NCBI RefSeq assembly: GCF_016894445.1
Contig: NZ_CP056775.1
Coordinates: 5,389,001 to 5,453,000, forward strand
Direction of reading: 5' to 3'
DNA from: Dyadobacter sandarakinus
GTDB lineage: Bacteria; Bacteroidota; Bacteroidia; Cytophagales; Spirosomataceae
DNA: 64,000 bases
Part shown: positions 7,754 to 17,109 of the stretch, in pieces
Position numbering within the stretch: the stretch's first letter is position 1
How the letters are laid out: each line of letters opens with the position of its first letter
Translations under genes and position numbers: made by a program
Notes under the pieces: model-generated
The model's input: the letters and a program-made list of their open reading frames with translations, nothing else
What the model was told of the DNA's origin: nothing
The model's database searches: none

Positions 7754-9772
7754 ATGGACTTCGAACTCACTTCCCAATACCTGCCTACCGGCGATCAGCC
7801 CGCTGCAATTGACCAATTAGTTCTTGGAATCCAGTCCGGCGATCCGGCGCAGACATTGCTGGGGGTTACCGGTTCCGGAAAGACTTTTACTGTGGCCAAT
7901 GTAATTTCCAAGGTCAATAAGCCTACACTGGTACTCAGTCATAACAAAACGCTGGCTGCCCAGCTTTATGGAGAGTTCAAGCAGTTTTTCCCCAATAATG
8001 CCGTCGAGTACTTTATCAGCTACTACGATTATTACCAGCCCGAGGCATTTATTTCCACTACCAATACCTACATAGAAAAAGATTTGCAGATCAATCAAGA
8101 GATTGAAAAGCTGCGCCTGCATACCGTATCATCCCTGATGAGCGGGCGGCGTGATGTGGTAGTGGTGGCATCTGTGTCCTGTATTTATGGTGCAGGTAAT
8201 CCCAATGAGTATAAAAAAAGCATTGTAAGTGCCAAAGTAGGCGATATCGTCAGTCGCAACCAGTTTTTATTCAGGCTGGTGGAGATCCTGTACAGCCGTA
8301 CCGAGGCTGATTTTGTGCGGGGTACTTTCCGTGTGAAGGGTGATACGGTGGATGTTTTCCCAGGCTATGCCGACTTCGCCTACCGCATTATTTTCTTCGG
8401 GGACGAAATTGAGGAAATTCAGCGGATAGAGCCTGATACAGGCAAGAAGCTTTCAAATGACAAGGCAATCGCCATTTTTCCTGCCAACCTTTTTGTAACC
8501 GGTCGTGATGTACTTACCCAGTCCATGCGCGAAATCCAGGATGATCTCACCTCGCAAATCAACTTCTTTATCAAGGAAGGACGTCTGGCCGAGGCTGAGC
8601 GCGTGAAGGAGCGTACCGAATTTGATATGGAAATGATGCGGGAGCTCGGATACTGTTCGGGTATTGAAAACTACTCCCGCTACTTCGACCGGCGATTGCC
8701 GGGACAACGGCCGTTTTGTTTGCTCGACTATTTCCCGTCGGACTTTCTGCTCGTCGTGGACGAGAGCCACGTGACCATGCCGCAGATTCGCGCCATGTGG
8801 GGCGGTGACCGTTCAAGAAAGGAGTCGCTGGTAGAATATGGTTTCCGGCTTCCCTCGGCATTGGACAACCGTCCGCTGACGTTCCAGGAGTTTGAGGATA
8901 TGACTCCACAGACCATTTTCGTCAGTGCCACGCCCGCAGATTACGAGCTGCGCAAATCGGAGGGTATTGTAGTGGAGCAGATTATCCGTCCCACGGGGCT
9001 GCTGGATCCGCTTATCGAAATCCGCCCGAGCCTGAACCAGATCGACGATCTTTTGGAAGAAATTACGGAGCGTATCAAAATGGGTGACCGGGTGCTGATT
9101 ACCACTTTGACCAAAAGGATGGCCGAAGAGCTTAGCAAGTACCTTGATCGGGTAGGGATCAAATGCCGCTACATCCACTCGGAGGTTAAAACACTGGATC
9201 GGGTAGAGATTCTGCGCGAGCTTCGGCTCGGCGTCTTCGATGTGCTGGTTGGGGTCAACTTATTGCGGGAAGGTCTCGACTTGCCGGAGGTTTCCCTGGT
9301 AGCCATTATGGATGCCGACAAAGAAGGCTTCCTGCGCGATAACCGGTCTATGATCCAGACCATCGGACGTGCTGCACGGAATGACAGGGGTAAGGTGATT
9401 ATGTATGCGGATACGATGACAGGCTCCATGCAGCAGGCTATCGACGAAACAAACCGCCGGCGAAGCATTCAGATGGAGTACAATGAGGCCAACGGCATTA
9501 CACCGAAGACGATCCGGAAATCGAGGGAAGCGATTATGGAGCAAACATCAGTTGCAGATTCCAAAGCACGGAAAATTTACGTTGAACCCGAGGAAATACG
9601 GATTGCCGCAGATCCGGTGGTTCAGTATATGGGTAAAAACGACCTGCAGAAACTGATTTCAGAAACTCAGCGAAAAATGGAAGCCGCCGCCAAAAACCTC
9701 GACTTCCTCGAAGCTGCCAGGTTGCGGGACGAGCTTATGCAGCTCAAAGAGCGCTCGAAGGAGAAGGTTTGA
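7754..9772 (+). CDS. uvrB: Excinuclease ABC subunit B
   Basis: 672 residues, full length for UvrB. It is the damage-verifying helicase of nucleotide excision repair, handed to DNA by UvrA and partner of UvrC. Visible: Walker A GVTGSGKT at 37-44, beta-hairpin SYYDYYQPEAF at about 89-99 that clamps one strand, Walker B region VVDESHVT near 335, helicase motifs TTLTKRMAEEL and IQTIGRAARN, and a C-terminal UVR coiled-coil domain (about 630-668) that binds UvrC. The gene stands alone; a toxin-antitoxin pair in the opposite direction ends 1 base after its stop. Confidence 0.98.
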   Translation: MDFELTSQYLPTGDQPAAIDQLVLGIQSGDPAQTLLGVTGSGKTFTVANVISKVNKPTLVLSHNKTLAAQLYGEFKQFFPNNAVEYFISYYDYYQPEAFISTTNTYIEKDLQINQEIEKLRLHTVSSLMSGRRDVVVVASVSCIYGAGNPNEYKKSIVSAKVGDIVSRNQFLFRLVEILYSRTEADFVRGTFRVKGDTVDVFPGYADFAYRIIFFGDEIEEIQRIEPDTGKKLSNDKAIAIFPANLFVTGRDVLTQSMREIQDDLTSQINFFIKEGRLAEAERVKERTEFDMEMMRELGYCSGIENYSRYFDRRLPGQRPFCLLDYFPSDFLLVVDESHVTMPQIRAMWGGDRSRKESLVEYGFRLPSALDNRPLTFQEFEDMTPQTIFVSATPADYELRKSEGIVVEQIIRPTGLLDPLIEIRPSLNQIDDLLEEITERIKMGDRVLITTLTKRMAEELSKYLDRVGIKCRYIHSEVKTLDRVEILRELRLGVFDVLVGVNLLREGLDLPEVSLVAIMDADKEGFLRDNRSMIQTIGRAARNDRGKVIMYADTMTGSMQQAIDETNRRRSIQMEYNEANGITPKTIRKSREAIMEQTSVADSKARKIYVEPEEIRIAADPVVQYMGKNDLQKLISETQRKMEAAAKNLDFLEAARLRDELMQLKERSKEKV

Positions 9773-9773
9773 C

Positions 9774-10091
9774 TTATCTTAATGGAAGTAACGTTTCAAA
9801 TTGCAGTGGATTTCTGCTGGTATGGAAAATGGAGGCTACGTAGACACTTTGTGATTTTTCTTCAATCCAGTAGGCGATCAGATAAGGAAAGACTTTCAAT
9901 GCAGCAAAGCGAAAATCATTTTGATACCTGACAGCAAAAATAAATGGGTTTTCCGATATCATTTTAAGATATCGGGAAACCTCTCCCACCAGTTGGTAAC
10001 CAAGTCCGGCCTTTTGCTGATTGTACCATTCGTAAGCTTCATCCAGCTCAATTTCGGCTACATTTAACAGGTAAACTTTGTACTCAGTCAT
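9774..10091 (-). CDS. RelE/ParE-family toxin of a type II toxin-antitoxin pair
   Basis: 105 residues when started at the ATG at 10091, which overlaps the antitoxin stop by 8 bases. The sequence TEYKVYLLNVAEIELDEAYEWYNQQKAGLG is the ParE N-terminal helix pair, followed by a FRFAALKVFPYLIAYWIEE core and VYVASIFHTSRNP at the C-terminus, all typical of the ParE/RelE fold. ParE members poison DNA gyrase and RelE members cut mRNA on the ribosome; the ParE branch looks closer. Its stop lies 1 base from the uvrB stop, tail to tail. Confidence 0.85.
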   Translation of the reverse strand: MTEYKVYLLNVAEIELDEAYEWYNQQKAGLGYQLVGEVSRYLKMISENPFIFAVRYQNDFRFAALKVFPYLIAYWIEEKSQSVYVASIFHTSRNPLQFETLLPLR

Positions 10092-10293
10092 ACTTGTGGC
10101 GTATTTCTGCCCAGGAGCGAGCAGTAATATTTCCTTCACCAAACTGCTCTTTCCTGCGACTCAATTCAACCAGGGCCTCATCAGAAACAGTGATATCTGC
10201 TTCAAGGACAGACTTAACCTGAATTTTTTCTAACTCATTGAGTCCGTTAATAACATCGAGAAGTTGCTCCATTGAAATGTTGGCAGGTAGCAT
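10084..10293 (-). CDS. Antitoxin of the addiction-module family
   Basis: 69 residues: MEQLLDVINGLNELEKIQVKSVLE helical N-part, then a short C-terminal tail ending NITARSWAEIRHKYD. This fits the small addiction-module component family (PF09720-like) that partners ParE toxins. It precedes and overlaps its toxin gene by 8 bases, so translation is coupled. The antitoxin would bind and mask the toxin and probably repress the pair. Confidence 0.8.
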   Translation of the reverse strand: MLPANISMEQLLDVINGLNELEKIQVKSVLEADITVSDEALVELSRRKEQFGEGNITARSWAEIRHKYD

Positions 10294-10336
10294 AAGAGTT
10301 CGTTTAAATGATGTTGAGTCTGTTATGCTAATTTAC

Positions 10337-10897
10337 TCATTTTAGCTCAGAGACGATACTTAAACCCTCGATGTGCGGTTTGAAAAAGCTAATGGCTTCC
10401 TCCCAGTTATTCACCCGCTGGTGCCTGGTGACATTTATATTGTGCCCGGCGGTAAAGAGAATCGGTGTTCCTTTGCAAAAATCCAGGTTTTTGAGATGAT
10501 CGTCTATGAGGAAGTCGGTATCGATCACTTTCTTGTCGCCACAAAATACGATGTTCTTCCAGTGAATAAACGGAAAATGCTCGGCTAACCAGTCGTACTT
10601 TTCAGGAAGTGAATTCGGAAACTCCATAGCGGCCGACACAATATACACTTCAAAGTGCTCCTGCAATTTTAAGAGTGCTTCCTGCGAACCTGCTATCAGC
10701 GGCGCATACCGGAAAAAACCAGGCTTGTAAAGTAAGCTTCTGGCAGCCAGCGGATCCGGGAAAGCCTGATCTTCAGGTATACCATGCATGGCCTCCCTGG
10801 CAACCGTAACTCCAAACTCACGCTCGTACCAGCTGATCCAGTTGGCCTCAATGTCTACGATGACATTATCCATATCAATGGCAATCGACTTCTTCAT
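10337..10897 (-). CDS. 5'(3')-deoxyribonucleotidase (NT5C-type HAD phosphatase)
   Basis: 186 residues. HAD motif I is IAIDMDNVIVD (nucleophile Asp8, acid Asp10), motif II is YIVSAAME (about 85-92) and the motif IV region is FLIDDHLKNL (about 129-138). This is the NT5C family that dephosphorylates deoxyribonucleoside monophosphates. It is divergent from a DeoR-type regulator with 105 bases between starts, so the regulator may control it. Confidence 0.85.
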   Translation of the reverse strand: MKKSIAIDMDNVIVDIEANWISWYEREFGVTVAREAMHGIPEDQAFPDPLAARSLLYKPGFFRYAPLIAGSQEALLKLQEHFEVYIVSAAMEFPNSLPEKYDWLAEHFPFIHWKNIVFCGDKKVIDTDFLIDDHLKNLDFCKGTPILFTAGHNINVTRHQRVNNWEEAISFFKPHIEGLSIVSELK

Positions 10898-10941
10898 ATA
10901 TTCAGTTTAATGCGGTTTCATGCTTCAAATGTAAATCAATG

Positions 10942-10988
10942 TTGCAAAACATTGCAAGAAAAAGTTTTAATATTCTTTAACTTTGCAA
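10942..10988 (+). promoter_or_regulatory. DeoR-family gene promoter with three TTGCAA boxes
   Basis: The -7 box TAACTTTG at 10978-10985 matches TAnnTTTG exactly, 17 bases before the ATG at 11003. TTGCAA occurs at 10942, 10952 and 10983; the first two are 10 bases (one helical turn) apart and the third overlaps the -7 box. These are candidate operators for the divergent regulator. The boxes are seen; the function is inferred. Confidence 0.55.
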
Positions 10989-11002
10989 AAAGTTGAACAT
11001 CC

Positions 11003-11752
11003 ATGTTAAAAGAAGAAAGATTTCAGATTATCCTTGACAAATTAGAGCAGGACAAGAAAGTTTATCTTTCCGGGCTAAGCAGCCTGCTGAATGTTTCGGA
11101 AGATACAATCCGGAGGGATATCCGCGACCTGGCAGATCAGGGACTGCTTAAATCAGTCAGGGGAGGAGCTGTACCGCATGCGCCGGGGCCAATGCATTTC
11201 CGTGACCGGCTTTCTTATGATACCGAGCAAAAGCGGGTAATTGCCGGCAAAGCATTGGAGTTTTTGAAAGATGACCAGCTGGTGATATTCGACGGAGGAA
11301 CCTCTGCCATGCTGATTGCACAGCTGCTGCCCCGTGACCTGCGGCTTACAGTGGTAACCAACAGCTTTCCGATCGCATCAATTCTTGAAGAGCATGAGCA
11401 TGTAGAAGTTCTTTTTGCCGGTGGCAGATTGCTGAAGAATTCATTTGTAACAATCGGTACCGACGCCATCGGTTTTTTTCGCAAATTCAGGGCAGACGTG
11501 TGTTTCCTGGGCATCTGCAGTATTCATAAGGATCTGGGTGTTACTGGTCCGCACTTTGAGGAAAGTGAGGTCAAAAGGACCATGGTGGGCGTATCTGCCG
11601 ACGTGATTGCACTGGCGACCCTGGAAAAGCTGGGCACCGCAGAATCGCATTACGTATGTCCCACAGACAGGCTCGCCGCCATTGTAACGGACCAATCACC
11701 TGACAACGAAGTTTTTGATGTATACAGGGATCTGGGCATACGCATGGTTTAG
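11003..11752 (+). CDS. DeoR/GlpR-family transcriptional regulator
   Basis: 249 residues, normal for the family. N-terminal winged helix with the DeoR signature (LSSLLNVSEDTIRRDIRDLADQGL, about 22-46) followed by RGGAV; the C-terminal DeoRC sensor domain has IFDGGTSAM, VVTNSF and FAGGRLLKN segments that bind a phosphorylated sugar. The effector is unknown. It is divergent from a deoxyribonucleotidase gene, and TTGCAA repeats in the shared spacer suggest autoregulation. Confidence 0.9.
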   Translation: MLKEERFQIILDKLEQDKKVYLSGLSSLLNVSEDTIRRDIRDLADQGLLKSVRGGAVPHAPGPMHFRDRLSYDTEQKRVIAGKALEFLKDDQLVIFDGGTSAMLIAQLLPRDLRLTVVTNSFPIASILEEHEHVEVLFAGGRLLKNSFVTIGTDAIGFFRKFRADVCFLGICSIHKDLGVTGPHFEESEVKRTMVGVSADVIALATLEKLGTAESHYVCPTDRLAAIVTDQSPDNEVFDVYRDLGIRMV

Positions 11753-11762
11753 TGAGGCACAA

Positions 11763-11800
11763 AAAAACGGACAACGCCTATGCAGGTGCTGCCCGTTTTT
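11763..11800. terminator. Bidirectional terminator between deoR-type gene and ileS
   Basis: Imperfect 16-base stem (AAAAACGG arm at the base pairs with CCGTTTTT, with three mismatches higher up) around a short loop, with T-run on the plus strand and A-run (T on minus) before it. It sits between convergent genes. Confidence 0.7.
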
Positions 11801-11819
11801 CTTAGTCCCGATAATCCAT

Positions 11820-14800
11820 CTACACCACCTCAATCTTCACTTTCAGCACAAACTCATCCATTTCGATCTCGGTTGCTTCGCCGTTCAGGTCGGAGACGAG
11901 ATTGAGATCCAGAGCCTGAACTTCCTGGCAGATGTAATCTTTGTTGGCAGTAACCGCGCTGGCTAGCAGACCATCGTTGTTTTGCAGGGTAATCCTGATT
12001 TTGTCCGTAACTTCAAACCCGCTGTCTTTCCGCAGATTCTGAACGCGGTTGACGAAATCGCGCGCAATACCTTCAAGCCGCAGGCTTTCGGTCACGGTAA
12101 TATCCAGCGCTACTGTCAGTCCGCCTTCACTCGCTACCAGCCAGCCCGGCACATCCTCCGCAATAATTTCAACATCACTCACGGCAATGTCGATCGGACC
12201 GGAAGCGGCGACAAGATTGATAGTACTGTTTTGCTCGATTTCCTTGATCTGCGACTCGCTCATGCCCGAAATAGCCGCGGCTACTTCTTTCATCTTAGGC
12301 CCGAACTTAGGCCCCAATGCTTTAAAGTTGGGTTTGATTTTCTTTTTCAAAATCCCGCTCTCATCATGTACAAACTCAATGGTTTTCACATTGACTTCGG
12401 TCAGGATAATAGGTGTGACCTGCTCGATCTGGCGTTTTATATTGTCGCTCAATACAGGGATCAGAATTTTCGAAAGCGGCTGACGTACTTTCAGCTTGTT
12501 GCCTTTTCGGATGGAATGCACCAGCGAACTGATCCGCTGCGCCAGATCCATCGACGCTTCCAGGTTTTCACTGATCACTGAAGTATCGGCTTTTGGCCAG
12601 TAGGTAAGGTGCACCGAGTCATATTTGAATGCAGCATTGTGCTCCTGTGCAGCGCTGCGGTCGCCGTCCGTCAGATTTTTGTAGAGCCACTCCCCAAAGA
12701 ACGGAGCTATCGGCGACATCAGCTGAGCCACTGTTACAAGGCAGTGCTGCAAAGTTTCGTAAGCAGCCCTTTTGTCATCCGTCAAGCCTTCGGCCTGCTC
12801 CTGAGAAGGATTCCAGAAGCGGCGGCGGTTGAGGCGGATATACCAGTTTGAAAGCTGGTCGGTCACAAAGTCCTGCACCAGACGCCCTGCCTTGGTAGGG
12901 TTGTAATCGTCAAACTGTTCGCCAACTTCCTGAATGAGCGTATTCAGTTTTGATAAAATCCAGCGGTCGAGCTCGGTACGTTTTTCAACAGGTACAGAGC
13001 TGGCGTCGTGAAACTCATATCCGTCCAGGTTGGCGTACAATGCAAAGAAGTTGTAAGTATTTACCAGTGTTCCGAAGAACTTCCGCTGTACTTCACCGAT
13101 ACCATCAATATTGAATTTCAGATTATCCCAGGGCTCGGCATTGGTGATCATGTACCAGCGCGTTGCATCGGGACCATACTGCGCAAGTGTCGAGAATGGA
13201 TCCACAGCATTGCCCAGGCGTTTGGACATTTTATTGCCATTTTTATCCAGCACCAAACCGGTAGATACTACATTCTTGAATGCTACGGAATCAAACAGCA
13301 TTCCGGCAATCGCGTGCAGGGTGAAAAACCAGCCGCGGGTCTGGTCAACACCTTCCGAAATGAAGTCGGCCGGGTAGCTTTTTTCAAATATTTCCTGATT
13401 TTCAAACGGGTAATGCCATTGGGCATAAGGCATGGCGCCTGAGTCAAACCAAACGTCGATCAGGTCCGGCTCGCGGTGCATGGTGTGGCCCTGTTTTGAA
13501 ACAAGCACCACATTATCCACATACGGCCGGTGCAGGTCAGCCTCTCCGTGTTCTAGTTTAAGCAGATACTCGGAGTTATGCCACGCTTGTTCCTTGGTTA
13601 AATGTCCCGAAATGGTAGCTTCTTCGAGCAAGTCTTTCAGCTCGTCAATAGACCCGACACAAACTTCATCCCCGTAATCATTGCGCCAGATCGGCAGGGG
13701 CGTACCCCAATACCTTGACCGCGACAAATTCCAGTCTACCAGGTTTTCGAGCCAGTTGCCGAAGCGTCCGGTTCCGGTACTTTCCGGTTTCCAGTTAATG
13801 CTTTTATTAAGCTCTACCAGTCTGTCTTTCACTGCAGTGGTCCGGATAAACCAGCTGTCGAGCGGGTAATAGAGCACAGGCTTGTCTGTCCGCCAGCAAT
13901 GCGGGTAAGGGTGTTCGTATTTTTCAACCCTGAATGCCTTGCCTTCTTCTTTCAGCCTGATCGCAATCAGTACATCCGTCGGCCTGAACTCGGGATCATT
14001 TTGTTCTTCTTCGGTATAGTATTCAGGCTTTACAAACCGGCCGGCATAATCCGTGATCTCTTTTACAAAACGTCCGCGCTTATCCACAATCGGAACTTCT
14101 TTTCCGTTTTCGTCCCTGACCATAATGGCCGGAATTCCATTAGCCTGTGCCACCCGGAAGTCGTCCGCCCCGAAAGTAGGAGAGGTATGTACCACGCCGG
14201 TACCATCTTCGGTAGTTACAAAGTCGCCCAGAATGACCCGGAATGCAGGTTTGTCAGCCGGGCCGAGGGTGGGCTGAACGTATGGCAGCAGTTGTTCATA
14301 CTCGATGCCTTCCAATTCCTGACCTTTGAATTCTTTCATAATGGTCCATGGAAGCACTTTTTTATCACCGGATGCATAACCTTCAAAGTCACCCTCCTGA
14401 CCTTTTTCGGAAAAGTATTTACCTATAAGGTCCTTCGCCAGCACCACTGAAACGGGCTCATGCGTGTAGGGATTAAATGTTTTTATTAAAACATAACTGA
14501 TACCTGCACCCACCGTCAATGCCGAGTTTGCCGGGAGCGTCCAGGGAGTGGTAGTCCATGCCAGAATGCGGATATCATTGTCTTCCAAACCTTCAAACAC
14601 CCGGGCTGCCGCTGTAAATCTGACCTTGAACATCGCCACGATGGTGGTATCCTTTACGTCTTTGTAGGTACCGGGCATGTTCAGCTCGTGAGACGACAGT
14701 CCGGTGCCTGCTGCCGGCGAGTACGGCTGTATGGTATATCCTTTATACAACAAGCCCTTGTCATACAGCTTTTTCAGCAGGTTCCAGAGGCTTTCAATGT

Positions 14801-15263
14801 ATTCACTTTTGTAAGTAATATAAGGATCGTCGAGGTCAACCCAGTATCCCATTTTCTCCGTCAGGTCATTCCACTGATCTGTGAATTTCATGACCGTCTG
14901 CCGGCATTTCTCATTGTAATCTTCTACGGAAATGGTTTTTCCGATATCGTCCTTGGTAATGCCAAGCTCTTTCTCAACCTGTAACTCAACAGGCAGACCG
15001 TGGGTATCCCAGCCGCCTTTCCGCTTCACCTGGAAGCCCTGCAAAGTTTTATACCGGCAGAAAATATCCTTGATCGCACGCGCCATCACATGGTGGATGC
15101 CGGGTGTGCCGTTGGCGGAGGGAGGGCCTTCAAAAAACGTAAAGTTGGGCGCGCCTTCCCGGGTCTCAACAGACGCCTCAAATATCTTCTGGTCTTTCCA
15201 AAATTTAAGTACTTCGTCTCCGATCTGCGGATAACTCAGGTTTTTATATTCCTTGTATTTCAT
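11820..15263 (-). CDS. ileS: Isoleucyl-tRNA synthetase
   Basis: 1147 residues, the long eukaryote-like IleRS type. It charges tRNA-Ile with isoleucine and edits valine. Seen: the HIGH-like motif in PSANGTPGIHH (about 48-58), GGWDTHGLPVE near 84-94 (typical IleRS), a CP1 editing domain in the 200-420 region, KMSKRLGN at about residue 678, and the tRNA-binding C-terminal extension (LDRWILSKLNTLIQEV onward). Full-length IleRS2-type enzymes are less sensitive to mupirocin than the IleRS1 type (family knowledge). A -7 box TAATTTTG lies 89 bases upstream of the start. Confidence 0.97.
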   Translation of the reverse strand: MKYKEYKNLSYPQIGDEVLKFWKDQKIFEASVETREGAPNFTFFEGPPSANGTPGIHHVMARAIKDIFCRYKTLQGFQVKRKGGWDTHGLPVELQVEKELGITKDDIGKTISVEDYNEKCRQTVMKFTDQWNDLTEKMGYWVDLDDPYITYKSEYIESLWNLLKKLYDKGLLYKGYTIQPYSPAAGTGLSSHELNMPGTYKDVKDTTIVAMFKVRFTAAARVFEGLEDNDIRILAWTTTPWTLPANSALTVGAGISYVLIKTFNPYTHEPVSVVLAKDLIGKYFSEKGQEGDFEGYASGDKKVLPWTIMKEFKGQELEGIEYEQLLPYVQPTLGPADKPAFRVILGDFVTTEDGTGVVHTSPTFGADDFRVAQANGIPAIMVRDENGKEVPIVDKRGRFVKEITDYAGRFVKPEYYTEEEQNDPEFRPTDVLIAIRLKEEGKAFRVEKYEHPYPHCWRTDKPVLYYPLDSWFIRTTAVKDRLVELNKSINWKPESTGTGRFGNWLENLVDWNLSRSRYWGTPLPIWRNDYGDEVCVGSIDELKDLLEEATISGHLTKEQAWHNSEYLLKLEHGEADLHRPYVDNVVLVSKQGHTMHREPDLIDVWFDSGAMPYAQWHYPFENQEIFEKSYPADFISEGVDQTRGWFFTLHAIAGMLFDSVAFKNVVSTGLVLDKNGNKMSKRLGNAVDPFSTLAQYGPDATRWYMITNAEPWDNLKFNIDGIGEVQRKFFGTLVNTYNFFALYANLDGYEFHDASSVPVEKRTELDRWILSKLNTLIQEVGEQFDDYNPTKAGRLVQDFVTDQLSNWYIRLNRRRFWNPSQEQAEGLTDDKRAAYETLQHCLVTVAQLMSPIAPFFGEWLYKNLTDGDRSAAQEHNAAFKYDSVHLTYWPKADTSVISENLEASMDLAQRISSLVHSIRKGNKLKVRQPLSKILIPVLSDNIKRQIEQVTPIILTEVNVKTIEFVHDESGILKKKIKPNFKALGPKFGPKMKEVAAAISGMSESQIKEIEQNSTINLVAASGPIDIAVSDVEIIAEDVPGWLVASEGGLTVALDITVTESLRLEGIARDFVNRVQNLRKDSGFEVTDKIRITLQNNDGLLASAVTANKDYICQEVQALDLNLVSDLNGEATEIEMDEFVLKVKIEVV

Positions 15264-15351
15264 ATTTGACTATTGGAGCATCCTTTTTCAGGCAGCGCCG
15301 GTAAGATAATGGGCAATATATATGGTAAACTCCTGGTGAATTTTAAGAGTG

Positions 15352-15359
15352 CAAAATTA
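15352..15359 (-). promoter_or_regulatory. ileS promoter -7 box
   Basis: TAATTTTG on the minus strand matches TAnnTTTG exactly. A TTTG lies 15 bases upstream (15375-15378), shorter than the usual 19-21, so the -33 box is uncertain. The leader would be about 85 bases; I see no clear T-box. Confidence 0.45.
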
Positions 15360-15476
15360 CTCATTTTTTTCTGCCAAAAGGCGTCCTGGCGACGCATGAA
15401 TGTGTAATACAACGCATTGTTCCCGAGCAAAATTCCGGTATATTGGCCGCCGGGACCTCATTATTCAATTAAACCG

Positions 15477-16106
15477 ATGGAGCAATACAAACGACTGCTG
15501 ACGGCGAACAAAGCCTGGGCTGCCGAGCAGCTGAATGTGGACGAAAATTATTTTAACAACCTGTCGCTGGATCAAAAACCCGATTTTCTGTGGATAGGCT
15601 GCTCCGACAGCCGCGTTCCCGCTGAAAACCTGACCGGTTCAAGACCAGGTGAAATGTTTGTGCACAGAAACGTCGCCAACATGGTGGTGCATACGGATAT
15701 GAACATGCTGGCAGTGCTGCAATATGCCGTAGAAGTATTGAAAGTCAAGCATATCCTGGTGGTAGGTCACTACCAGTGCGGGGGCGTGCGTGCCTCTATG
15801 ATGCACAGCGACCTTGGACTGATTGATAACTGGCTGCGCAACATCAAGGACGTGTATGACAGGCATTCCGACGAACTGGAAAATATCGCTGAGGAAAAGC
15901 AGCGGTTTGACCGCCTGGTGGAGCTCAATGTGCAGGAGCAGGTTCACAATCTTGCCAAAACAAGCATTGTTCAGAAAGCCTGGCACGAAGGCAATGAAGT
16001 ACGCCTGCACGGCTGGGTATTCGGGCTGCACGATGGACTCATCAAGCCACTCATCCTGATGGATCCACAGAACGGAATCAAGGGTATTTTCAAGTTTGAT
16101 TTTTAG
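15477..16106 (+). CDS. Beta-class carbonic anhydrase
   Basis: 209 residues from the ATG at 15477 (MEQYKRLLTANKAWAAEQL); an in-frame upstream ATG at 15417 would add 20 residues unlike the family. Interconverts CO2 and bicarbonate. The zinc site is complete: Cys42 with the Asp44-Arg46 dyad in GCSDSR, and His98 plus Cys101 in GHYQCGG. Cytoplasmic. It is divergent from ileS and convergent with the GH16 gene. Confidence 0.93.
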   Translation: MEQYKRLLTANKAWAAEQLNVDENYFNNLSLDQKPDFLWIGCSDSRVPAENLTGSRPGEMFVHRNVANMVVHTDMNMLAVLQYAVEVLKVKHILVVGHYQCGGVRASMMHSDLGLIDNWLRNIKDVYDRHSDELENIAEEKQRFDRLVELNVQEQVHNLAKTSIVQKAWHEGNEVRLHGWVFGLHDGLIKPLILMDPQNGIKGIFKFDF

Positions 16107-16121
16107 GTAAAAACAGGCAGG

Positions 16122-16949
16122 CTACCTGGCTTTTTCATATACCCGGACATAGTCCACTTCAAACCGTGCCGGGAACTGTGTTCCGGCCGGGTCGCCCCCG
16201 TTATCGCCTCCGATTGCCAGATTAAGCACCATATAGTGCGGCTGCCGGAAAGGCTGCACGGATTTGTTTTTCACATTCGCCGCTTTGTCAATCTCCTGCG
16301 AAGTCAGCAGCTGATCGTCCACATACAGCCGGACAAACTGTTCATCCCAGTCCATACGCCAGATGTGGAACTTGTCCGCCCATTGCGGGTCATCAAATTC
16401 TTTGACAGGCTTTTTCACTGAATTCCAGATGGGCTTAAAGCGTTCGCCGGACCCCCAGGCCAGGTTTGCAAGCAGGTCACCCCGGTAATATTCCATAATA
16501 TCAATTTCGCCGTTGTCGGGCCATTCGCCCTTTTCGCCCAGTGTCCAGAAAGCCGGCCACATGCCCGGCTGCGTGTTAATGCGCGCACGCATTTCAAAAC
16601 GGCCGTACTGCCAGGTCTTTTTGTTCCGGGTGGTTATACTGGCGGAGGTGTACTCGGCAAATTCCTGCTTTTCCTTCCAGTTTTCGCTGCCGGGCTTATA
16701 GGCCGGGTTGCTGACGCGCTCCTTGCGGGCTTCAATAATCAGAAAACCGTCCTTACAGGTCGCATTCGCGGGCTGGTACCATTGTGCCTCATGATTTCGC
16801 ACAAAGCCCTGCTCGAAGTTCCAGGTTTGGGCGTCGGGTGCGCCTTCTTGGGTAAACTCGTCGGCCCATACCAGCTTCCATTGCGCAAAGCCCGGAGCTG
16901 AAAATCCGGCCAGCAGGGCGATCAGTAGGGTTTTAAAAAGCGTATGCAT
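16122..16949 (-). CDS. Secreted GH16 beta-glucanase (laminarinase/lichenase-like)
   Basis: 275 residues with a signal peptide (MHTLFKTLLIALLAGFSAPGFAQ). The GH16 catalytic signature NGEIDIMEYYRG is intact: nucleophile Glu148, Asp150 and acid/base Glu153. WKLVWADEFTQEG at the mature N-terminus and the C-terminal FEVDYVRVYEKA strand are standard for the family. It would hydrolyse beta-1,3 or mixed-linkage glucans outside the cytoplasm. No sorting domain or susCD pair is nearby, so it is not in a typical PUL. Confidence 0.9.
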   Translation of the reverse strand: MHTLFKTLLIALLAGFSAPGFAQWKLVWADEFTQEGAPDAQTWNFEQGFVRNHEAQWYQPANATCKDGFLIIEARKERVSNPAYKPGSENWKEKQEFAEYTSASITTRNKKTWQYGRFEMRARINTQPGMWPAFWTLGEKGEWPDNGEIDIMEYYRGDLLANLAWGSGERFKPIWNSVKKPVKEFDDPQWADKFHIWRMDWDEQFVRLYVDDQLLTSQEIDKAANVKNKSVQPFRQPHYMVLNLAIGGDNGGDPAGTQFPARFEVDYVRVYEKAR

Positions 16950-17109
16950 GTTTTAGCGGGAATATTGAATGCAATGACAAAGGAATGCTGTGCGGCATTC
17001 TAACCAGCCTCGGAGAGTCCAATTTTTCGTCCGGTACAACGCCACAGGTTTTAAATGCGGTTCTTTTATCCGTATTTGCAAGTAAGCCTGCATTGCAAAG
17101 CAGGGCTTT

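Noticed and set aside
10898..11002. Possible riboswitch in the DeoR/nucleotidase spacer
   Set aside because: Only 105 bases with simple TTGCAA boxes; no stem pattern of a known riboswitch.
15264..15350. T-box leader for ileS
   Set aside because: The leader is short, lacks a T-box core motif or antiterminator stems, and T-boxes are not expected in Bacteroidota.
16095..16135. Terminator between carbonic anhydrase and GH16 genes
   Set aside because: The stem is short with a mismatch and overlaps the GH16 stop; too weak to support.
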